A stretch of DNA of 64,000 nt from Planctomycetota bacterium (GCA_016207825.1 JACQZI010000008.1:62001-126000); one strand, 5' to 3'. Shown: positions 32,758 to 43,854, numbered from the stretch's first letter. Numbers and translations are program-made. Notes: generated by a model from the sequence alone, not told the origin.

Positions 32758-34205
32758 GATAATTTTTGTATTATTTTTGTCGTAGAAATGCCCTTTTCCA
32801 GTGGAGCAAAGACGATTTTGCCGCCGGTTGATTTTATTATGTCTTCTCCGACTACCTTTTTCCCTTTCCAGTCAATCCCTTTGACCAGGATATTCGGCTT
32901 GATGTTGCTTATAAGCTTGTATGGGGTGGGTTCGTCAAAGATTACGATATAATCAACCGATTCTAGGGAGGCGATTGAATGGCTCCTGAGTTCCTGGTTA
33001 AAAATAGGTCTGCCTTTGCCTTTAATCAAACGGACGGATTTATCGGAATTCAGCCCGACGACAAGAATATCACCCTGCGCGCGTGCGAAATTGAGCGATT
33101 TTATATGTCCTGGATGCAGAATATCGAAACATCCATTGGTGAAAACAATGTGTTTATCTGGAAAAGCTTTGCGCATATTTATTATTTCATCCAAGGTTTT
33201 TATCTTTATTGCCGGCGGGGTGAATGTATGTTTTGAATAGTGTTCGATTATTTCATCCTTGGAAACGGTTGCCGTGCCCAATTTGCCGACAACCACTCCG
33301 GCCGCCAGGTTAGCCAAATGGATGGATTGGGCATAATTTAATCCTGAAACGAGGCTGATACACAGTGTTGCCAGCACCGTATCGCCTGCGCCGGTAACGT
33401 CGTAAACGGATAATGATTTTGTACGGCCTTCAATTTCCTGCCCTTTCCTCGAAAGCAAATAGATGCCGTGTTCACCGCGGGTGATTACCACGAATTCCAG
33501 ATTCAGTGTGGTGATTAACTTTTTAGCCGCTTCTTTTAATGATTTAGCATCCTTTATTTCTATCCCGCTTGCCATTTCCGCTTCCAAGCGGTTGGGTGTA
33601 ATCGCAGTGGAGCCTTTATATTTACTATAGTCTTTTCCCTTCGGTCCGATAAGCAGTTTTTTGTGGTGTTGTCTGCATAGCCTGCAGAGGAATTTCATCA
33701 GGGAATCGGTCAAAACTCCCTTACAGTAATCAGATGCAACGACCAAATCGGCGTTTTTAATATTAGCGCGGAGATGTTTAATAATTATTTGCTCGGTAGT
33801 TTTGGAAATAGGCTCGGCTTTTTCCGTATCGACCCTTAGCACCTGCCTTTTATGGGTTGAATCGACAAAACGGTTTTTAACCGTGGTGACGCGGTGTTTT
33901 TCGGTAATGACGAGCCTCGTATTAATACCAATTGCTTTCAGCTTATTTTTAAAAAGTTTCCCATTTTCATCATCGCCTACCGCTCCGAGGCAGATGACTT
34001 TTGCGCCAAGTGTGATGAGGTTATGGGCAACATTGGCCGCTCCGCCGACATGCAGCTTTTCTGCTTGGAAATCCAGTATTTGAAAAGGGGCTTCGGGCGA
34101 TATACGGCCGGCTTTGCCCCATGTATAGCGGTCAAGGATAAGGTCTCCGACCACTAAAACATAAGGACGCTTAAACCTGTTGATGACATCAATTAAAGTG
34201 TCCAC
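32754..34205 (-). CDS. hldE: Bifunctional heptose 7-phosphate kinase / heptose 1-phosphate adenylyltransferase
   Basis: A 483-residue fusion. The N-terminal ribokinase-like domain (about 1-320) has VVGDLILDRYTWGKAGRISPEAP, HVGGAANVAHNLITLGA and the catalytic YDVTGAGDTVLATL near 270. The C-terminal nucleotidyltransferase domain (about 345-483) has VFTNGCFDILHPGHIKSLNFA with the HxGH motif, and a late VGLNSDKSVRLIKGKGRPI. Together they make ADP-heptose for LPS, so the cell has an LPS-type outer membrane. The start is GTG with AAGGTGA upstream. Confidence 0.97.
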   Translation of the reverse strand: MDTLIDVINRFKRPYVLVVGDLILDRYTWGKAGRISPEAPFQILDFQAEKLHVGGAANVAHNLITLGAKVICLGAVGDDENGKLFKNKLKAIGINTRLVITEKHRVTTVKNRFVDSTHKRQVLRVDTEKAEPISKTTEQIIIKHLRANIKNADLVVASDYCKGVLTDSLMKFLCRLCRQHHKKLLIGPKGKDYSKYKGSTAITPNRLEAEMASGIEIKDAKSLKEAAKKLITTLNLEFVVITRGEHGIYLLSRKGQEIEGRTKSLSVYDVTGAGDTVLATLCISLVSGLNYAQSIHLANLAAGVVVGKLGTATVSKDEIIEHYSKHTFTPPAIKIKTLDEIINMRKAFPDKHIVFTNGCFDILHPGHIKSLNFARAQGDILVVGLNSDKSVRLIKGKGRPIFNQELRSHSIASLESVDYIVIFDEPTPYKLISNIKPNILVKGIDWKGKKVVGEDIIKSTGGKIVFAPLEKGISTTKIIQKLS

Positions 34206-34216
34206 AGGAAATCACC

Positions 34217-37200
34217 TTAAACTGCTTTTTTATCAGAATCAATGTTTAAGATGGATTCTGAATCGGATTTCTGTAGTTCAATATCCAGATTTTTCCTGAA
34301 TCCGGTTCCGCAGGGAACAATATGTCCCAGTATGACGTTTTCCTTCAAACCGCGCAATAAATCTTTCCTGCCGCCCAAAGCCGCTTCGGTCAGGACACGC
34401 GTCGTTTCCTGGAACGATGCGGCCGCGATGAAGCTGTCTGATTGCAAACTGGCTTTGGTTATGCCCAAAAGCAGCGGCTTGGCTGACGCCGGTTTTTTGC
34501 TCTTCTTGATTCCCGCCTGGTTTTCTTCCGCAAACTTGAATTTATCCACTATCTCTCCGGTGATAAATTCAGTATCTCCTCCGGTTGAAATGCGGACTTT
34601 GCGGAGCATCTGGGCGACAATCAGTTCAATGTGCTTGTCGTTTATTGTAACGTTCTGTGAACGGTATACGTTCTGGACTTCCCGGAGCATATATTCCTGC
34701 AAAGCTTCAAGCCCGTTAATTCTTAAGATGTCCTGCAAGACTCTCGGCCCTTCAACCAGCGGGTCTCCTGCGCGGACGCGGTCGCCGCTGTGGACTATCA
34801 GGTGTTTGCCGGGCGGAACAAGGTGTTCTTTTTCCATTGCGGTTTCCGGGTCCTTGACGACGATTGTCCTTTTTCCGCCTTTCCTCTGTCCGAGTTCGAT
34901 CAGCCCGTCTATTTCAGCCACAATGGCCGGTTCTTTGGGGCGGCGTGCTTCAAAGAGTTCTGTAATGCGAGGAAGGCCTCCTGTGATATCCTGTGTGCCG
35001 CCCAATCCTCTGGGTGTTTTTGCCAGCAAAGTGCCGGTTTCTATTTTCTCGCCTTCATCCACTTCCAGATGGGCTTTTTCCGGGATGGCGTAAACTCCCA
35101 GAATGTTTCCTTTTTCGTCCTCAATGATTATCTGCGGGTGTAATTCCCCTTTGTGCTCGATAATAACCTTGCTTTTGACATTACTTTTTACGTCAACTTC
35201 CTCTTTCATAGTGACGTTTTTGACGACATCTTCATACCGCACCGAGCCGCCTTTTTCCGCGATAATCGGGACATTGTGCGGGTCCCAGTTTGCGAGCACC
35301 ATCTGTGCTTTTATTTTCTGGTTTTCTTTTACATTCAAAACCGCACCGGGCGGGATAATATATCTTTCAAGCTCGCGCTCTTTGTTATCCACAAGGATTA
35401 TTTCTCCGTTCCTGTTTACGACGACCATTTCGTTTTTCAGGTTAGTCGCTATTTTGACGTTGTTGAATCTTACGTTCCCTTCATTTTTGGAAATAATCTG
35501 GGATTCTTCAATCGTTCGCGAAGCCGTTCCGCCGATATGGAAGGTTCTCATGGTTAATTGCGTACCCGGTTCACCGATCGATTGCGCCGCTACGATTCCG
35601 ACGGCCAGCCCTTCTTCCACTAATTTGCCAGTGGAAAGGTCCATTCCGTAACACTTGGCGCACATGCCAAGCGGAGCTTCGCAGACAAGCGGGGAGCGGA
35701 CTTGTATTTTAGGCAGCCCCAATTCTTCAATACGCGCCACAATGTGCTCGGTGATAAGTTCATTTTCCTCCACAACCACTTCGTCCGTGATAACATCAAC
35801 AATGTTATGCCTTGAGACTCGTCCCATGATGCTTTGGCTTAAGGGCACCTCTATTTTTTCGCCTTTATAAATGACGCTTTTGGGAACCCCTTTAAGCGTT
35901 CCGCAGTCTTTCATTGTGACGACTACATTTTGAGACACATCAACGAGTTTCCTGGTGAGGTATCCCGCATTAGCCGTTTTAAGGGCTGTATCAGCCAAAC
36001 CTTTTCGTGCGCCGTGGGTAGAGCTGAAATATTCAAGAACGCTTAATCCTTCACGAAAGTTTGATTTAATAGGGGTTTCTATGATTTCACCTGATGGTTT
36101 TGCCATCAAACCGCGCATACCGGCCAATTGACGCACCTGGTCAATGCTTCCCCTTGCCCCGGAGAACACCATGAGATAAAGCGGGTTGAAGTATTTCTTG
36201 CCGAAACGCGTGTCATCTTTTAAGCCCTTTATCATGGCATCCGCAACTCTTTCCCTGGCGAATGTCCAACAGTCGATTATCTGGTTATAACGTTCGCCGG
36301 TTGTGATAATACCGTTGCGGTAGTTCTGCTCGATTTTATCGATGGTTTTTTCCGCGTCCTGGATAATCTTTCCTTTTTCCTCCGGTACTTTCAGGTCATC
36401 TTTGCATATGGATAATCCGCCGATAGTGGCATAATGGAAACCTAATTCCTTTATGCCGTCCAGTATTTTGAGCGTTTCCATCTTGCCTAGTTTTTTGTGG
36501 CATCTGTTAACAATCTGGCTGACGCCTTTTTTATCAAGCGAATAATTATAGAAAGGCATTTCTTTCGGCAGCACGCTATTGAAAATAATTCTGCCAAGGG
36601 TTGTTCGGTACCTGCCGAATTTTGACTGGGTCGTTCCTGATTTTGTTACCACTTCTTTATTCCCCGGAAGCTTGACTTCGATCAATGCGTGCAAGCTTAT
36701 AATATTCCTGTCATAAGCCAGCGAGACTTCGTCCGGCGAGCCGAAAACTTTTCCTTCCCCCGGTTCTTCATGGCGTTCCGTGGTCAAGTAGTGAACGCCC
36801 ATGATTATATCCTGTGTCGGGGTAATGATGGGGTTGCCGTGGGCAGGGGAGAAAATATTCTGTGTTGAATGAATCAACAGTTGCGTTTCTAAAATCGCCT
36901 CAACAGAAAGCGGAAGATGCACGGCCATTTGGTCGCCGTCAAAGTCAGCGTTAAATCCGCCGCAAACGAGCGGATGGAGCCTGATGGAATTTCCTTCAAC
37001 CAGGACCGGATCAAACGCCTGGATTCCCATCCTGTGGAGGGTTGGTGCGCGGTTGAGCATTACAGGATGGTTTTTTATGACCTGTTCCAAAACATCCCAT
37101 ATTTCATCGGCGCGCTGTTCAACCATCTTTTTAGCGCTCTTGATTGTATCGGCTACGCCCAGTTCTTTTAAGCGCCTGATGATAAACGGTTGGTATAATT

Positions 37201-38311
37201 CCAAGGCGATTCTTTTGGGAAGACCGCATTGGTTCAGCTTTAATTCCGGCCCGACCACGATGACAGAGCGTGCGGAATAATCCACGCGTTTGCCGAGCAG
37301 ATTTCCGCGGAAACGGCCCTGTTTGCCTTTAATCATATCGGTAAGTGATTTTAAGGGGCGTCCGTTGCTGTCTAGGACCTGTCGGCGGCTGCGCTCATTG
37401 TCAAAAAGCGCGTCAACCGATTGCTGGAGCATTCTTTTTTCGTTGCGGATAATAACTTCCGGGGCATTCAGTTCCATAAGCCTTTTCAGGCGGTTGTTTC
37501 GGTTAATCAGCCTGCGGTAAAGGTCGTTCAGGTCTGAAGTGGCAAAGTTACCGCTTTCCAGCTGGACTAAAGGCCGTAAATCCGGAGGAATTACCGGAAT
37601 TACTTCCAGAACCATCCAATCCGGTTTATTATTGGAAGATAAAAACATTTCAACCAATTTGAGGCGCTTCGTAATTTCATTGGATTTCTGCCAGGAAGAT
37701 GTTTTCTTAAGCTGTTTTTCCAACTCATTTTTGACTTCATTTAGATCCATATTATGCAATAATGCTTTTATGGCTTTGGCTCCTATATCAACCGTAAAGC
37801 CGTCCGGGAACCGTTCTTTATATTCATTAACCTGGTCTTCAGTCAGCAATTGCCCCACTTTTAAGGGGCAGTTTTTGGTTTTAATGGTTGTTACCACGAA
37901 ATCCTGGTAATAAATCACTCTTTCCAATTCGGATGTTTTCATATCCAGAAGGGTTCCCATGGGGGAGGGCATAATTTTGAAAAACCAGATATGGGCAACC
38001 GGCGTGGCTAATTTAATATGCCCCATCCTTTTGCGGCGCACGCGAGATTCGGTTATTTCGACTCCGCAACGGTCGCAGATGACGCCTTTGTATTTGATGC
38101 CTTTATATTTGCCGCAAAAGCATTCCCAATCCTTTTCCGGCCCGAAAATACGTTCGCAGAAAAGCCCATCACGTTCCGGACGATAAGTCCGATAGTTAAT
38201 GGTTTCAGGCTTTTTTATTTCCCCATAAGACCATGTTTTTATTTCTTCAGGGGAAGCCAGCCTGATTGTTGCCGTGGTAAACTCGTTGATTTTATCATAA
38301 TTAACGTCCAT
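34217..38311 (-). CDS. rpoC: DNA-directed RNA polymerase subunit beta'
   Basis: A 1364-residue catalytic subunit. The N-terminal zinc site ([23 protein letters not shown] near 60-82), the active-site [16 protein letters not shown] near 455 with three catalytic aspartates, the bridge-helix area ([41 protein letters not shown]) and the second zinc site ([13 protein letters not shown]) are intact. The C-terminal part ([29 protein letters not shown]) is typical. GGAGCAACC precedes the ATG. It follows rpoB by 23 bases. Confidence 0.99.
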   Translation of the reverse strand: MDVNYDKINEFTTATIRLASPEEIKTWSYGEIKKPETINYRTYRPERDGLFCERIFGPEKDWECFCGKYKGIKYKGVICDRCGVEITESRVRRKRMGHIKLATPVAHIWFFKIMPSPMGTLLDMKTSELERVIYYQDFVVTTIKTKNCPLKVGQLLTEDQVNEYKERFPDGFTVDIGAKAIKALLHNMDLNEVKNELEKQLKKTSSWQKSNEITKRLKLVEMFLSSNNKPDWMVLEVIPVIPPDLRPLVQLESGNFATSDLNDLYRRLINRNNRLKRLMELNAPEVIIRNEKRMLQQSVDALFDNERSRRQVLDSNGRPLKSLTDMIKGKQGRFRGNLLGKRVDYSARSVIVVGPELKLNQCGLPKRIALELYQPFIIRRLKELGVADTIKSAKKMVEQRADEIWDVLEQVIKNHPVMLNRAPTLHRMGIQAFDPVLVEGNSIRLHPLVCGGFNADFDGDQMAVHLPLSVEAILETQLLIHSTQNIFSPAHGNPIITPTQDIIMGVHYLTTERHEEPGEGKVFGSPDEVSLAYDRNIISLHALIEVKLPGNKEVVTKSGTTQSKFGRYRTTLGRIIFNSVLPKEMPFYNYSLDKKGVSQIVNRCHKKLGKMETLKILDGIKELGFHYATIGGLSICKDDLKVPEEKGKIIQDAEKTIDKIEQNYRNGIITTGERYNQIIDCWTFARERVADAMIKGLKDDTRFGKKYFNPLYLMVFSGARGSIDQVRQLAGMRGLMAKPSGEIIETPIKSNFREGLSVLEYFSSTHGARKGLADTALKTANAGYLTRKLVDVSQNVVVTMKDCGTLKGVPKSVIYKGEKIEVPLSQSIMGRVSRHNIVDVITDEVVVEENELITEHIVARIEELGLPKIQVRSPLVCEAPLGMCAKCYGMDLSTGKLVEEGLAVGIVAAQSIGEPGTQLTMRTFHIGGTASRTIEESQIISKNEGNVRFNNVKIATNLKNEMVVVNRNGEIILVDNKERELERYIIPPGAVLNVKENQKIKAQMVLANWDPHNVPIIAEKGGSVRYEDVVKNVTMKEEVDVKSNVKSKVIIEHKGELHPQIIIEDEKGNILGVYAIPEKAHLEVDEGEKIETGTLLAKTPRGLGGTQDITGGLPRITELFEARRPKEPAIVAEIDGLIELGQRKGGKRTIVVKDPETAMEKEHLVPPGKHLIVHSGDRVRAGDPLVEGPRVLQDILRINGLEALQEYMLREVQNVYRSQNVTINDKHIELIVAQMLRKVRISTGGDTEFITGEIVDKFKFAEENQAGIKKSKKPASAKPLLLGITKASLQSDSFIAAASFQETTRVLTEAALGGRKDLLRGLKENVILGHIVPCGTGFRKNLDIELQKSDSESILNIDSDKKAV

Positions 38312-38334
38312 TTTGGTTGCTCCTTAAGAATTAA

Positions 38335-41300
38335 TTATAAAATACTTTTCTTTTTATCTTTTTCCAGTTTCAAACTCAGGCATAACCCTCTTATTTCATT
38401 CGTCAACACTTCAAATGATGTTGGTACGTTAGGTTCCAGGGTGTTTTCTCCCTTGATAATAGATTCGTATATTTTTGTTCTGCCATCGACATCATCACTT
38501 TTTACCGTAAGCATTTCTTGGAGTGTATGTGCGGCTCCGTATGCTTCCAGCGCCCACACTTCCATTTCGCCGAATCGCTGGCCGCCGTAACGGGCTTTGC
38601 CGCCGAGCGGTTGCTGGGTGATAAGCGAATAAGGTCCGATTGCCCTGGCATGAATCTTATCATCAACAAGGTGGTTCAGTTTCATGATATAAGCATAACC
38701 GATCATGACTTTTTCCTTGAAAGGCAGTCCTGTCCTGCCGTCATACAAGGATATTTTTCCGTCAGTCGGCAACTTCATTTCATTCAAGGAGTCATTAATT
38801 TTTTGTTCGGTTGGCCCGTCAAACACCGGTGTTTGAATCCGGATATTCATGTTTTTCGCGTATAAACCGAGGTGCGTTTCCAGTATTTGCCCGACGTTCA
38901 TTCTTGACGGGACGCCCAGTGGGTTAAGTATAATATCCACGGGAGTGCCATCTTCCATGTAAGGCATGTCTTCTTCGGGCACTATTTTAGATACGACACC
39001 TTTATTCCCGTGCCTTCCGGCAAGTTTATCTCCCACGGAAAGGTTACGCTTAATTGAGATTTTTACCCTGACCATTTCTTGGACTCCGGTGGGTAAATCA
39101 TCACCGCGCATCAGGGTGTTTACTTTGTTGTCTTTGTCGTTTTCTATTTTCTCGCATTTGTTAATCAGTCTTTGAATTCTTGATTCAACCTGGTCTTTTT
39201 CGCTGCGGTTGGAAAATTCAATACCTTTTTCATTCAAGTTAAGTTTTACTTTAAGGTCACTGATATCTTTTATTGTTCCGCGCGAACCGTAAGTAACCGG
39301 CCTGGGCAATAATCGTTTGCCTGTAATTTTTTCTATCGGTTTGATATTTTCAGCTAATTCAAGCTCTATTTTATTGTAAAAATCACGTTCGATTCTTTTG
39401 ACTTTTCTTTCCACTTCCGTTTTTTCTTTTTCGCTAACATATAAACGTCGTGCGAAGTGCTTGGTATCTATGACCACTCCTTCTACTCCAGGCGGCACTT
39501 CCAGTGACTCGTTTTTCACGTCTTCACCGGCCTTGCCGAAGATGGCATGCAAAAGTTTTTCTTCCGGAGTCAACTCACTTTTACTTTTTGGTGCGATTTT
39601 GCCTACCAGGATGTCGCCCGGCTTAACTTTTGTCCCTACGCGGATAATCCCTTTTTCATCCAGGTTTTTCAAGGCTTTTTCGGAAATATTCGGAATATCG
39701 CGTGTGAATTCTTCGCGTCCAAGCTTGGTTTCCCTAAGCTCGGCTTCGAACTCTTCTATGTGAATTGACGTTAAAGTGTTTTCCTTAACCAGGTGTTCAC
39801 TGACAACAATCGCGTCTTCAAAGTTGTAACCTTCCCATGGCATAAAAGCGATCAGTATGTTTTTCCCGAGTGATAATTCGGCGTTGCATATTCCCGGTCC
39901 ATCGGCGATTACTTGCCCTTTCTTGATTTCATCGCCTTCGCGCACGATTGCTTTTTGGTTGATGCAGGTCCTTTCTGTCGAACCGGCGTATTTGCGAAGC
40001 TTGTATATTTCCACATCCGTATTGCCTTCTTCTTCGCTGCGGATGGCAATTTCATCTCCGGTTACTTTGATTACGGTTCCTTCCCTGGTAGCACGGACGA
40101 CCATCGCCGAGTTTTTAGCGGCATATTTTTCTATTCCGGTTGAAACTAAAGGTTGTTCAAGGTTCATGAGAGGAACGGCCTGGCGCTGCATATTCGCGCC
40201 CATCAACGCACGGTTTGCGTCGTCATGTTCCAAAAACGGAATCAAACTGGCGGTAAGCCCGATAATTTGCTGAGGGGAAACATCAATATACTCGATTTTA
40301 TCAACCGGAGTAGAATGGAATTCCCCGTTAATACGCGCAATTATTTTAGTTCCGATAAGCCTGTTATACTGGTCAATCGGAGTATCAGCCGATGCGATGG
40401 CTTTGTCTTTTTCTTCATCAGCGCGTAAATAATGGATATCATCAGATATTTTACCTTTTTCCACTTTGCGGTAAGGGGTGACTAAAAATCCGTATTTGTC
40501 AACCGAGGCGTATATTCCAAGCGAAGTGATTAATCCGATGTTTGCGCCTTCCGGTGTTTCGATAGGGCAGATGCGCCCGTAATGTGAAATATGGACGTCA
40601 CGCACTTCAAATCCGGCGCGCTTGCGGTTCAATCCTCCCGGGCCCAATGCGCTCAATCGTCTTTCATGCGTCAGTTGGGCAATCGGGTTAGTCTGGTCGA
40701 CGACCTGGGAAAGTTCGCTTCTTTCGAAGAAATATTCAAGGAATGAAGAAACCATTTTAGAGTTAATTAAGCCTCTTGGCGTAATTTCCGGATCTAACTG
40801 ATGGCTTAATCTTTCCGTAATGGCACGTTTCATGCGTAAAAATCCCTTGCGCATTTCATCCGTAGCAAGTTCATCAATGGTACGGACACGCCTATTGCCT
40901 AAATCATCAATATCATCCGGGGTTCCTTCGCCACGTAACACTTTAATTAAATATTTAGTGGATTCGATAATATCGTCTTTCTGCACGGTATTTTGGGTTT
41001 CCGGTATGTTCAATCCGAATTTGCGGTTTATCCTGAAACGCCCGACCTTGCCGAGTTGATAACGGTTTTCATCAAAGAACCGTTCGTGGAATACGGTTTT
41101 TGCCCTATCTAATTGGATTGGCATTCCCGGACGCAAACGCTGGTAAATTTTTTGTAAGGCTTCTTCATGAGATTTGGTTGCGTCTTCGGCCAGAGTGTTA
41201 ATAATCATCAGATTATGCTCGGAGTCGGCTATTATTTTAAGGGATTTTATCTTTGATTCGGAAAGGAAACGGACTGTGCTTTCCGTGATTTTTTCACCTG

Positions 41301-42030
41301 CTTTTAAGACGGTTTTGTTGTTTTCCGAATCAATGACATCCTCGGCCGCATACTTATCCTGAGCAGCTAAGACGTCTTTTTCCAGATTGATTTTTTCCAC
41401 TTTGTAGAAAGCGTTGATAATCTGTGCATTGGTGGATAAAGATTCATCCATTGCCCTTAAGAATGTGGTCACAGGTAATTTACCACCCTGGTCAATCCTG
41501 AGGAAAACAATTTCTTTCTTGCCGATAGTTATTTCAATCCAGCTGCCGCGTTGTGGGATAATCCAGGCGGAGTAGTCTTTCTTTTCCCCTGTTTTTTCCA
41601 CCCGGAAATCAACTCCCGGTGAACGGTGTAACTGGCTTACGACGATTCTTTCCACGCCGTTAATGACGAATTCCCCTCCGCCTATCATAAGCGGGATTTC
41701 TCCAAGATAGACAGTTTCCTCGATAGGTTCCGGTTTATTTAAACGTAACCTGGCTTTTAACGGTGCGCCGTAAGTCCTTTTTAAATCGCGGCATTCATCG
41801 GGTGTGTAACGCGGGGGAGTTATTTCATAATAAAGGTATTCCAGTGATACGCTGCCGTCATAAGATTTAATGGGGAATGTTTCGCTGAAAAGCAATTCCA
41901 GGCCGATTCTTTTCCTGCGTCCAGGTAATAATTCTTTCTGGACGAAGCGTTCATAGGCTTCTAATTGAAGTGAATCCGAGGAAGGTGCCATATATTTTGT
42001 TTGGGATCTCTGGTAGCTTACTTGTTGCAT
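38335..42030 (-). CDS. rpoB: DNA-directed RNA polymerase subunit beta
   Basis: A 1231-residue subunit. The rifampicin-binding cluster (SQVVDQTNPIAQLTHERRLSALGPGGLNRKRAGFEVRDVHISHYGRICPIETPEGANIGLI), GYNFEDAIVVSE near 745, KSELTPEEKLLHAIFGKAGEDVKN and the GRHGNKGVVSKIVPEEDMPYMEDGTPVDIILNPLGVPSRMNVGQI segment near 1010-1060 are present. The lineage inserts of proteobacteria are absent. GGAGAAAACT precedes the ATG. The 260-base spacer to rplL contains no open frame. Confidence 0.99.
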   Translation of the reverse strand: MQQVSYQRSQTKYMAPSSDSLQLEAYERFVQKELLPGRRKRIGLELLFSETFPIKSYDGSVSLEYLYYEITPPRYTPDECRDLKRTYGAPLKARLRLNKPEPIEETVYLGEIPLMIGGGEFVINGVERIVVSQLHRSPGVDFRVEKTGEKKDYSAWIIPQRGSWIEITIGKKEIVFLRIDQGGKLPVTTFLRAMDESLSTNAQIINAFYKVEKINLEKDVLAAQDKYAAEDVIDSENNKTVLKAGEKITESTVRFLSESKIKSLKIIADSEHNLMIINTLAEDATKSHEEALQKIYQRLRPGMPIQLDRAKTVFHERFFDENRYQLGKVGRFRINRKFGLNIPETQNTVQKDDIIESTKYLIKVLRGEGTPDDIDDLGNRRVRTIDELATDEMRKGFLRMKRAITERLSHQLDPEITPRGLINSKMVSSFLEYFFERSELSQVVDQTNPIAQLTHERRLSALGPGGLNRKRAGFEVRDVHISHYGRICPIETPEGANIGLITSLGIYASVDKYGFLVTPYRKVEKGKISDDIHYLRADEEKDKAIASADTPIDQYNRLIGTKIIARINGEFHSTPVDKIEYIDVSPQQIIGLTASLIPFLEHDDANRALMGANMQRQAVPLMNLEQPLVSTGIEKYAAKNSAMVVRATREGTVIKVTGDEIAIRSEEEGNTDVEIYKLRKYAGSTERTCINQKAIVREGDEIKKGQVIADGPGICNAELSLGKNILIAFMPWEGYNFEDAIVVSEHLVKENTLTSIHIEEFEAELRETKLGREEFTRDIPNISEKALKNLDEKGIIRVGTKVKPGDILVGKIAPKSKSELTPEEKLLHAIFGKAGEDVKNESLEVPPGVEGVVIDTKHFARRLYVSEKEKTEVERKVKRIERDFYNKIELELAENIKPIEKITGKRLLPRPVTYGSRGTIKDISDLKVKLNLNEKGIEFSNRSEKDQVESRIQRLINKCEKIENDKDNKVNTLMRGDDLPTGVQEMVRVKISIKRNLSVGDKLAGRHGNKGVVSKIVPEEDMPYMEDGTPVDIILNPLGVPSRMNVGQILETHLGLYAKNMNIRIQTPVFDGPTEQKINDSLNEMKLPTDGKISLYDGRTGLPFKEKVMIGYAYIMKLNHLVDDKIHARAIGPYSLITQQPLGGKARYGGQRFGEMEVWALEAYGAAHTLQEMLTVKSDDVDGRTKIYESIIKGENTLEPNVPTSFEVLTNEIRGLCLSLKLEKDKKKSIL

Positions 42031-42291
42031 AGTTTTCTCCGTTTATTTATATATATCGCGCTGCCGATGTATGGCAGATTAGATTTAAGGCATTAAAGCC
42101 GCCTGGTAGTTAGGGTTTTTTCGCTTTAGTTAAAGAAACCGCGAATTGAACTATCAGAATTTTGTTTCGGTTCACGATAACTTCTTCAATTTGTTACAAC
42201 TAAACCCGTTTGTTGAACCAATTTAAAAGTTTCCACGGAAAGCAGTACAACGCCTTTGCTGACTGCTGGATGTGAGTATTCGAAAAAGGCG

Positions 42292-42723
42292 CTATTTAAT
42301 TTCTACTTTTGCACCGGCCGCTTCGAATTCTTTCTTTATCTTTTCTGCTTCTTCTTTAGGTATGCCTGTTTTAACCGGCTTCGGCGCGCCGTCGACTAAA
42401 TCTTTTGATTCCTTTAATCCGAGGCTGGTTACGGTCCGGACTACTTTGATGACCTGGATTTTATTGGCGCCGGCTTCCTTGAGAATCAGGTCGAAGGTCG
42501 TTTTTTCTTCGGCTTTTTCGGCGGCTGGGGCTGCTCCGGCGGCTGCGCCGCCCATTGCCATTGCGGGCATTGCGGCCGTCACGCCGAATTTCTCTTCGAA
42601 TGTCTTAACAAAATTATTCAGCCATAATACGCTGGAATTGCTTATTACTTCCAATAACAGCTGGCTTTTTTCCTCGTCTTTTAACCCTTTTGTGGATTCG
42701 ATTATCTCATTAACTCCTGGCAT
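42292..42723 (-). CDS. rplL: Ribosomal protein bL12 (L7/L12)
   Basis: A 143-residue stalk protein that recruits translation GTPases. The N-terminal dimerisation helices ([22 protein letters not shown]...[17 protein letters not shown]), an Ala/Gly-rich hinge ([23 protein letters not shown]) and the globular C-terminal domain ([70 protein letters not shown]) are complete. It is slightly longer than typical because of the N-terminal part. GGAGGAG precedes the ATG. Unusually, rplJ is not directly upstream. Confidence 0.98.
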   Translation of the reverse strand: MPGVNEIIESTKGLKDEEKSQLLLEVISNSSVLWLNNFVKTFEEKFGVTAAMPAMAMGGAAAGAAPAAEKAEEKTTFDLILKEAGANKIQVIKVVRTVTSLGLKESKDLVDGAPKPVKTGIPKEEAEKIKKEFEAAGAKVEIK

Positions 42724-42761
42724 ACACTCCTCCTTTTATAAATAGATGATTAAAACGATAT

Positions 42762-42790
42762 AGTTTAAACAAATATAAAAACAAAGTCAA
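42762..42790 (-). promoter_or_regulatory. Promoter of rplL-rpoB-rpoC
   Basis: On the minus strand TTGACT (42790-42785) and TAAACT (42767-42762) are 17 bases apart in an A/T-rich region. The predicted start near 42755 gives a leader of about 30 bases with GGAGGAG, too short for a classical L10-binding structure. Confidence 0.6.
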
Positions 42791-42854
42791 GAAAAAATAT
42801 ATTATTTATAAAAATAAATTTTACGGTGAAGCGGGGCGGGGCGATAGTTTGCTC

Positions 42855-42965
42855 GAGGTTACAAGAAGTTACGGAGCAACCATTGCAACTTTCCGTAACT
42901 TTAATGTAACCTCATTAAGTAACCTTCTGTGTAACCTCCCAGCCCGAACGACCGAATGGTCGGGC
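42855..42965. repeat. GTTAC word array in inverted halves, ending in a CCCGA palindrome
   Basis: GAGGTTACAAGAAGTTACGGA (42855-42875) can pair with a later TCCGTAAC...GTAACCTC region (42891-42914), and further GTAACC words follow to 42938. The array ends in GCCCGAACGACCG-AATGGTCGGGC (42942-42965). It occupies the spacer between the hypothetical gene at 42970-43662 and the rplL promoter and may terminate transcription of that gene. Confidence 0.6.
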
Positions 42966-42969
42966 AGGT

Positions 42970-43662
42970 TTATTCAATCACTATCTGCAAGCCTTTGCTC
43001 CAGGAACCGGAATTTTCCGGGTTGGTCAGGTTGACCCATCTGAAGAATCCCCAGAAAGTCTCCCCGGTATTGCCCGGCCCGCAATAGATGATAACGCTCG
43101 CCTTTTTGGAGTTCAGGGTGTTTTTGCAATCAGCCGGCTCTCCCGGAGGCATCTCGCCTTTGGGCACGATGGTGTACCGGCATTCAATCCCGTCGGCGAT
43201 TGCGAGCATGCTCACCCGGGTGGCGTCTTTTTCGGTTTGTGACCGGACTTCAATGACGCCGCTGGCGGCGGGCTTGAGGTTGACATAGGGGGTGAGCTCA
43301 ATCTTACAGCTTGGAGTCGGCTCAGTATCCAGCAGGTCACCGCCTAAAAGCAGTTTTTCCTGGGCCGGCATATCGCCGTCTTCAATCCATTTATTCCAAA
43401 ACAGGCGTAACTTTTTCAGATATTGCTCCGCGGCAAGTTTGTGCGCGGCAACATCGGCCCTGGTTCTGGAATTCATATTCTGGCATTTATGGTAGAGCGG
43501 CTCGTATATGGCGCGTTCCGCGACCAGCGCGGCCACATCCGCAGGTGGGATGCCCCAGGCCACGGCATTAGCCACCACGACATTGACAAAATTACCCTGG
43601 ATGTTAAAAAGGTTATCGTGGGTTACCTTCCCCTTGCCCAACGGACTTGTTGTGTCTTTCAT
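42970..43662 (-). CDS. Hypothetical two-domain protein
   Basis: A 230-residue protein without a signal peptide. The first half is helical (NLFNIQGNFVNVVVANAVAWGIPPADVAALVAERAIYEPLYHKCQ, then R-rich helices and LRLFWNKWIEDGDM); the second half is beta-rich (IEVRSQTEKDATRVSMLAIADGIECRYTIV..., ending GETFWGFFRWVNLTNPENSGSWSKGLQIVIE). Proteins of this helix-plus-beta-sandwich shape occur in other environmental bacteria as unnamed families; no function is known to me. GGAAG precedes the ATG. A 21-bp tandem array lies 40-145 bases upstream. Confidence 0.75.
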   Translation of the reverse strand: MKDTTSPLGKGKVTHDNLFNIQGNFVNVVVANAVAWGIPPADVAALVAERAIYEPLYHKCQNMNSRTRADVAAHKLAAEQYLKKLRLFWNKWIEDGDMPAQEKLLLGGDLLDTEPTPSCKIELTPYVNLKPAASGVIEVRSQTEKDATRVSMLAIADGIECRYTIVPKGEMPPGEPADCKNTLNSKKASVIIYCGPGNTGETFWGFFRWVNLTNPENSGSWSKGLQIVIE

Positions 43663-43702
43663 AATACATCTTCCTTTCTTATTGAGCCGGACACGGCTCG
43701 TT

Positions 43703-43807
43703 TTGAGCAGAACACTGCGCGCCTTGAGCAGAGCACTGCGCGTCTTGAGCAGAATACTGCGCGGTTTGAGCAGAACACTGCCCGGTTAAAGAGAAACATT
43801 CCTGGTT
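43703..43807. repeat. 21-bp tandem repeat array
   Basis: Four near-identical 21-base units begin TTGAGCAGA and continue A-CACTGCGCG or a close variant (43703-43723, 43724-43744, 43745-43765, 43766-43786); a fifth degenerate unit follows to 43807. The period equals two helical turns, so proteins binding each unit would line up on one face of the DNA. It lies in the promoter region of the minus-strand hypothetical gene. Confidence 0.8.
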
Positions 43808-43854
43808 TTAAGACCTTGGGTTATGATTTTGAGAGGTGATTTTCGATATGCCCT

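Noticed and set aside
34242-42030. Many long plus-strand open frames opposite rpoC and rpoB (up to about 280 codons)
   Set aside because: They lie wholly antisense to strongly conserved polymerase genes, have no Shine-Dalgarno and no recognisable domains; they reflect codon bias of the true strand.
43703-43807. A CRISPR array at the 21-bp repeats
   Set aside because: There are no unique spacers between the units and no cas gene in the window.
43423-43839. Plus-strand frame with seven-residue repeats (A-R-x-E-Q-N/S-T)
   Set aside because: It is the 21-bp tandem array read through from antisense of the hypothetical gene; no start signal precedes it.
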